64,000 bases of DNA, taken from positions 4,499,001 to 4,563,000 of the forward strand of contig NC_083515.1 in the NCBI RefSeq assembly GCF_032362555.1, given 5' to 3'. The first letter of the stretch is position 1, and the number at the start of each line of letters is the position of its first letter. The DNA is from Amyelois transitella (Eukaryota > Arthropoda > Insecta > Lepidoptera > Pyralidae). This document shows, in pieces, positions 59,666 through 64,000 of the stretch. The notes beneath the pieces are model-generated. The model saw nothing but the letters and a program-made list of their open reading frames with translations, searched no databases and had not been told where the DNA came from. Made by a program: the position numbers and the translations under genes.

Positions 59666-61261
59666 CGACGTAATTATTGTACCCATCTTATAAAGAAAAA
59701 TAATTTGGATGTGGACCCCAGCTAGATCGATTTTTGCCCCCGTGTGCATATTTATTACAAATTTTTACATATTCGTAAAAGCCATTTTCGAAAGCGCGTG
59801 TACAAATTTAAGTATGTACAAAAATTGCTGTATTAATAGTTTATGATATAATGACAATAAAGTCTGCCTTCTATTCGTGTAAAACTTTAAAACATCAATG
59901 GAACGTGGAATCGTGGTAATCAGTAGTATAAAGTTGATTGTACCTTTAACTGCCCACGTCTGTGCAATTTAAATTTTAAATTTGAACAAAAAAGTATAAA
60001 ATATCCGGACAATTATTCTCAAGGTCACTTCTATTTATGCTAAACCATGTATTATTCTAGTATATTCAGACATCTGATATTAAACAGATCGAAGTTTCGC
60101 CGAAATGAATTACGAATGACATTTTTAGGTTAATGATTTAGAATATTGACCTAAATGTTATTTTTAATATTTTTGGTTATACATTACTTATTAATAAAGA
60201 GTATTTTATTATGATTAAATCATGATTCGCAGAAACTGATATATGTATGTATGAACAAACAAAATATCAATTCAAAGAATGTTTACAAAATAAGGAAAAG
60301 TCTTCCTATAAGATTACAATAAAAGCAGAAGATAATCATTAGGTATATCTTTGTAATAGTGATTTAAAATTTGTTTTCATTTCTGAATAACAAACTAATA
60401 AAACATATAGACATGATATTTTTTAACACAATTTATAGACGTTTTATTCTATCATTTATCATATATTATAGCAAAAAATCTTTAAACTTTTCAGTTTTTT
60501 CATTTGTTCGTTGTCGCCTAATGACCGGTAGCCAAATTTTGTTCATACATTACTTATAAATTATAGAAAAAAATAATAATATAAGAAAATAAAAGGACTT
60601 TAATACATACATATATATGTGTCAAAGTATGAACCAATGAATTTTGGTTCACTGTGTATTAAGTATTGCCATATGTTAATAGCAATTAAGAGTACATTGT
60701 AATAGGATAATATATCTTAATAATGTATATATGTAGTCTGTTCGCAACCTAATAACTTCATATTTAGGATATACAAATATATAAGTGTATATACAAAATA
60801 CTGATACCATTCGATACTGGGCCATTACTGTATTTATAGCGTAATAAATTTCGATGTCAAGTTCATTCCGATATCAATATTATCAGATTATAAAGTTTTA
60901 ACTAGATTGTTCTTTATTGCAATACTTATTGTTAGATTAAAAAATTGGTTGTATTAAAAATTGTCTCTTTTATTTTTTTTTATTTTAATTAATGCGTTGG
61001 TCACGAATAAACGTTAGCCCATAAATAAACTGACATACTTTGTAAATGTTGTTTTATGAATATTGTAAAAGTAAATGAAAACTGGACCAACTCTATCCTT
61101 AATAAGCTATGAGCTAGCATTCAGATAATGAATGTGAATCTACTTCAACTATTAATTGATATGTTTAATTCATTTGCAAAAAGAAGAGTGTTTGACGTAT
61201 CTGTTTCTTATCAAAGAGCTTAATTTGTACATAAGTAGGATGAAGATTATTTTCTTAAGAC

Positions 61262-61575
61262 GACATAATACATACGTTCATAAAATCACGCCTTTTTCCC
61301 AAAGGGGTAAGCAGAGGCTACATCTTTCCACTTGCCACGATCTCAGCATACTTCTTTCGCTTCATTCACATACATATGTAACTCTCTTCATGCAAGCTCG
61401 GCGGTTTCGGTATAATATATCATGGCTTTTTTCCCTACGGAGTAGATAGAGCCGATCACAAGACTCGCAGTCACAAGACTAGCTAAAATATGGAATTCAG
61501 ATTCAGAGATATGATAGGTCGAGCCCATTACCTAAAAGAAGAATCCCAAGTTTAGAAGGCTTTTGTTTGATTGAC
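61262..61575 (+). repeat. Second short family followed by worn (TATG)n-tailed element
   Basis: 61262-61410 carries ATAAAATCACGCC, AAAGGGGTAAGCAGAGGC, CCACTTGCCACGATCTC and TCTTTCGCTTCATTCACAT. 61420-61570 carries TTCCCTACGGAGTAGATAGA, GAGCCCATTACCTAAAAGA and AGAATCCCAAGTTTAGAAGG, a diverged part of the other family. Confidence 0.6.
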
Positions 61576-62583
61576 TTTGCAATCTGTGCTGAAAGTAAAG
61601 AAATACTAGCTATATTTTTCTTCATTATTAAACTAGCATGGGCGCCAAATTTAAGTTGATAATGTCATCATTTTGCATTCATGGACTATAATATAATATC
61701 TAATAAGAATATAATATCTCATTTCTTTACACTCTCTTGTTATTAATAAAGTCGATTCGATAAATTATCTATATTATAACTGCTAAGTAAAATAAATAAA
61801 CAATTTCAACAACAAATTTATTTATGGCGCCCATAAGCCTAAATTGCTTACTAAGCAATTCTGTGCCTAGTAATTAGCTATGGGTAAACATCATATCCAG
61901 TTTCATGACATCATACACTTAACACTGAAGTTCTAAAAGGAGTGTTAAATTATTAGTCACATGATTGATAGGGCCATACATTACATATAATTTTATATAG
62001 ATATAGCAATTTGTACTTACATTGTTCCTCATACTTACTGATGATCACGAATGGCTCATCACTACATATTAGACAAGGTTCCCCAAGTTCTTTGCCTGTA
62101 TGTATGCATTAATCTCGGTAGTTGTGGACGAATATTGTTCTTGTTTAAATGTTTGATAGATGGTTTTCTGGGGAAGGTTTATATCTATAAATGATACCTT
62201 TACGAAGCCGGAGCAAGTCGCTATTTATAATTATGACAAGTTGAGCACAGAAGAAGCTTAAGAGAATTTGAAGAGAGTTGGCACACTCAAATATGGAGAA
62301 AATAATTTGTAAACATAATATCTTAGAATTTTGAATATAATTCCGAATATTGAGTCAAAAACAATGCCACTGAAATGTAATGAAAACTTTATAATAATTT
62401 ATGAAATCCTAATTTAGTAGGTAATTAAAATATGGAGTTATCAAAAAATGAAATACACAGTTTAATATTAAATTAATACGGGATTGATAAAAGGAATTAT
62501 ACGTTTAATAATTATGTATTTCGTTTAAATTTTTTCACACCGTATAATATTTTAAATAAATAAATATATGTATGTTTACTTAA

Positions 62584-62668
62584 GGGACAAATTACACAGA
62601 TTGAGTTAGCCTCGGAGTAAGTTCGAGACTCATGTTACGAGATACTAACTCAACGATACTATCTATTT
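62584..62668 (-). repeat. Tail fragment of tRNA-derived SINE family 2
   Basis: GGGACAAATTACACAGATTG, AGTTAGCCTCGGAGTAAG and ACGAGATACTAACTCAACGA are nearly identical to 42989-43070, so this fragment is little diverged although it is cut short. Confidence 0.8.
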
Positions 62669-63023
62669 AATTTATATTTGTAAACCAATATAGCTAGTTG
62701 ATTTCAATAAGTTAATGAAATTGAAACTTTTTTGGCCTAAGTACCTATTAGTTATGTGCAAATCTAATTCACAAATAACTCACAATGAACTTAATAGTGC
62801 AAGCTTAACCAAATTAACCGACGTAACATAATCCCATGCGGTGTATTTGACCACAGAAGCACCTTACTCGGTAAAACTTCGACTGGATTGGTCCGAAGGT
62901 CCGTGTTGGTGGTTCGCCCAAGGCAAACGTGGTATGCGCGTGGGCACCGAGAGATGACAATATTCGCCACATAACCGATAGAGTCGCTCGTCTGTTACTT
63001 GATCCATCGTATTGATAAATGCT

Positions 63024-63060
63024 TATAAAATGTTATTCGCGTACGCATGTCATTCAGTGT
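63024..63060 (+). promoter_or_regulatory. Predicted TATA + initiator core promoter of a downstream + strand gene
   Basis: TATAAAA at 63024-63030 and TTCAGTG at 63054-63060 put the initiator A (63056) 32 bp after the first T of the TATA box, close to the canonical spacing. The 180 bp upstream are richer in CG and less repetitive than the rest of this end. A donor-like GTCAGT lies at 63145-63150. No coding exon with family similarity follows before 64000, so a non-coding first exon is the likely reading. Confidence 0.5.
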
Positions 63061-64000
63061 AATTGTGATAGTGGATGTGTACAATGTAGTTGTGTGCAAG
63101 GTTGAATAACTGAAATTTTCGTGTATTTTCAGTGCGCGGTTATAGGTCAGTGGCATTTAGTTTTGTTTGGGATCAGTGTTTTCACACCTTTAGCGGCATG
63201 ACGACGAGTTTCTCTGGAGCAACTTTTTTGTAATAAAAAAAGTTTGAGTGGTTGAATAGTACACTTTTTTATTATTAAGGATAACTTCTTCCTGTAAGTC
63301 TTTTTATTTAAACTAAATTATGCTTTACTATTTCCGAAATAATACTAAATTTCTAGTCTCTTTGGTATTTCGAAGTTCTTAATAATAGGTCCTACATTAA
63401 CAAAATATTTACTTAAAATGCAAACATGGCAAAAAAAATAATTATGTACATATTATAATAAAAAACGTACAGTGAATAACATAATGAATAGACCAATTTT
63501 AGATAAAATAAAGAAAGAATAAATAAGGAAAATCTCAAAAGCAATAAACAATGGCTAACAAGATTTTAAGTGTAAATGGGCTCGTGAGTTTATACAATAA
63601 TATACAATACAATATAATAATAAACAATACATTCATAAAAATCACTTTCCATGGAATCCCTGAATAACTCTTACGAGTTATGATACTTTATAAAAAACGT
63701 GGTTCCAGTGTAGGCTATGTATTACATATAAATGCCTACACACTAAAGTATTCTTCTATTTTCCATACATTCTTATTAATTTAAGTATTTTGAAAATAGT
63801 ATTTGTTTCGTTTTTAATGCGAGAGTTTCTGTTATTATTGACTGAATGTTGGTATGTTTGTAACTTATAATGAAATCGTTATCTTTGTTCTTGCCAAATT
63901 CTAGCTGAATCTGTATAAAAGTTTGACCTATGAATTGATAATAATAAGATATAATATGCTTTTTAAATTTATTTGGTTAATCTGCGTATTCATTATTGAT

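Larger units (their letters stand above)
50825..63020. other. 12-kb interval without a recognised coding gene
   Basis: Beyond the 3' UTR of transporter C, I see only repeats: a SINE (52015-52390), a nested inverted-repeat cluster (54871-55775), a LINE fragment (55880-56530), RTE-like relics (56890-57100), a tRNA-like head (59605-59665) and short interspersed copies (61262-61570, 62584-62665). Short open frames, such as 51706-51897, match no family I know. Confidence 0.55.

Noticed and set aside
1..64000. CRISPR arrays, operons, ribosome binding sites, bacterial insertion sequences
   Set aside because: None seen. Spliced genes with poly(A) signals and insect repeats show a eukaryotic nuclear locus.
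1..64000. A new multi-gene biological system
   Set aside because: Apart from the transporter array and the iRhom, no group of genes is present that could form one. The repeats and duplications are notable but do not amount to a system.

Overview
The window is AT-rich nuclear DNA of an insect, almost certainly a moth or butterfly. Genes have short GT-AG exons in long AT-rich introns. The closest relatives I recognise are insect proteins. The interspersed repeats are types I know from lepidopteran genomes: tRNA-derived SINEs, a short element with a (TATG)n tail, RTE-like LINE tails and a Jockey-like LINE relic. All gene assignments come from reading translations and splice sites by eye; no search was run.

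Region 1 (1-6.9 kb, + strand) holds the last seven coding exons of an inactive rhomboid (iRhom, rhomboid-5 type). Its 5' part lies off the window. It has the iRhom luminal cysteine domain and a GPAG sequence where active rhomboids carry the GxSG serine. A very GC-rich 3' UTR follows the stop. A decayed copy of its first visible exon sits in the next intron.

Region 2 (6.9-18.6 kb) has no gene I can support: AT-rich DNA, hairpins and worn repeats.

Region 3 (18.6-50.8 kb, all + strand) is a head-to-tail array of three complete paralogous transporters of the major facilitator superfamily, SLC17-like (the insect 'putative inorganic phosphate cotransporter' type): A (18654-25903, 519 aa), B (27736-35064, 516 aa) and C (42207-50824, 506 aa). 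They share exon order and intron phases. C has one additional intron and carries two degenerate tandem copies of the end of its fifth exon in the following intron. The array probably arose by tandem duplication; A and C look closer to each other than to B in the first extracellular loop. The intervals contain several copies of one (TATG)n-tailed element.

Region 4 (50.8-64 kb) has no recognised coding gene. It holds a full-length tRNA-derived SINE, a nested inverted-repeat cluster, a GC-rich non-LTR retrotransposon fragment on the minus strand and, near 63.05 kb, a TATA box plus arthropod initiator at the expected spacing, which may be the start of a + strand gene outside the window.

I found no clearly new biological system. 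The most informative oddities are the local exon duplications, the extra intron in C, the loss of the TM6 histidine in the iRhom and the predicted promoter at 63 kb.
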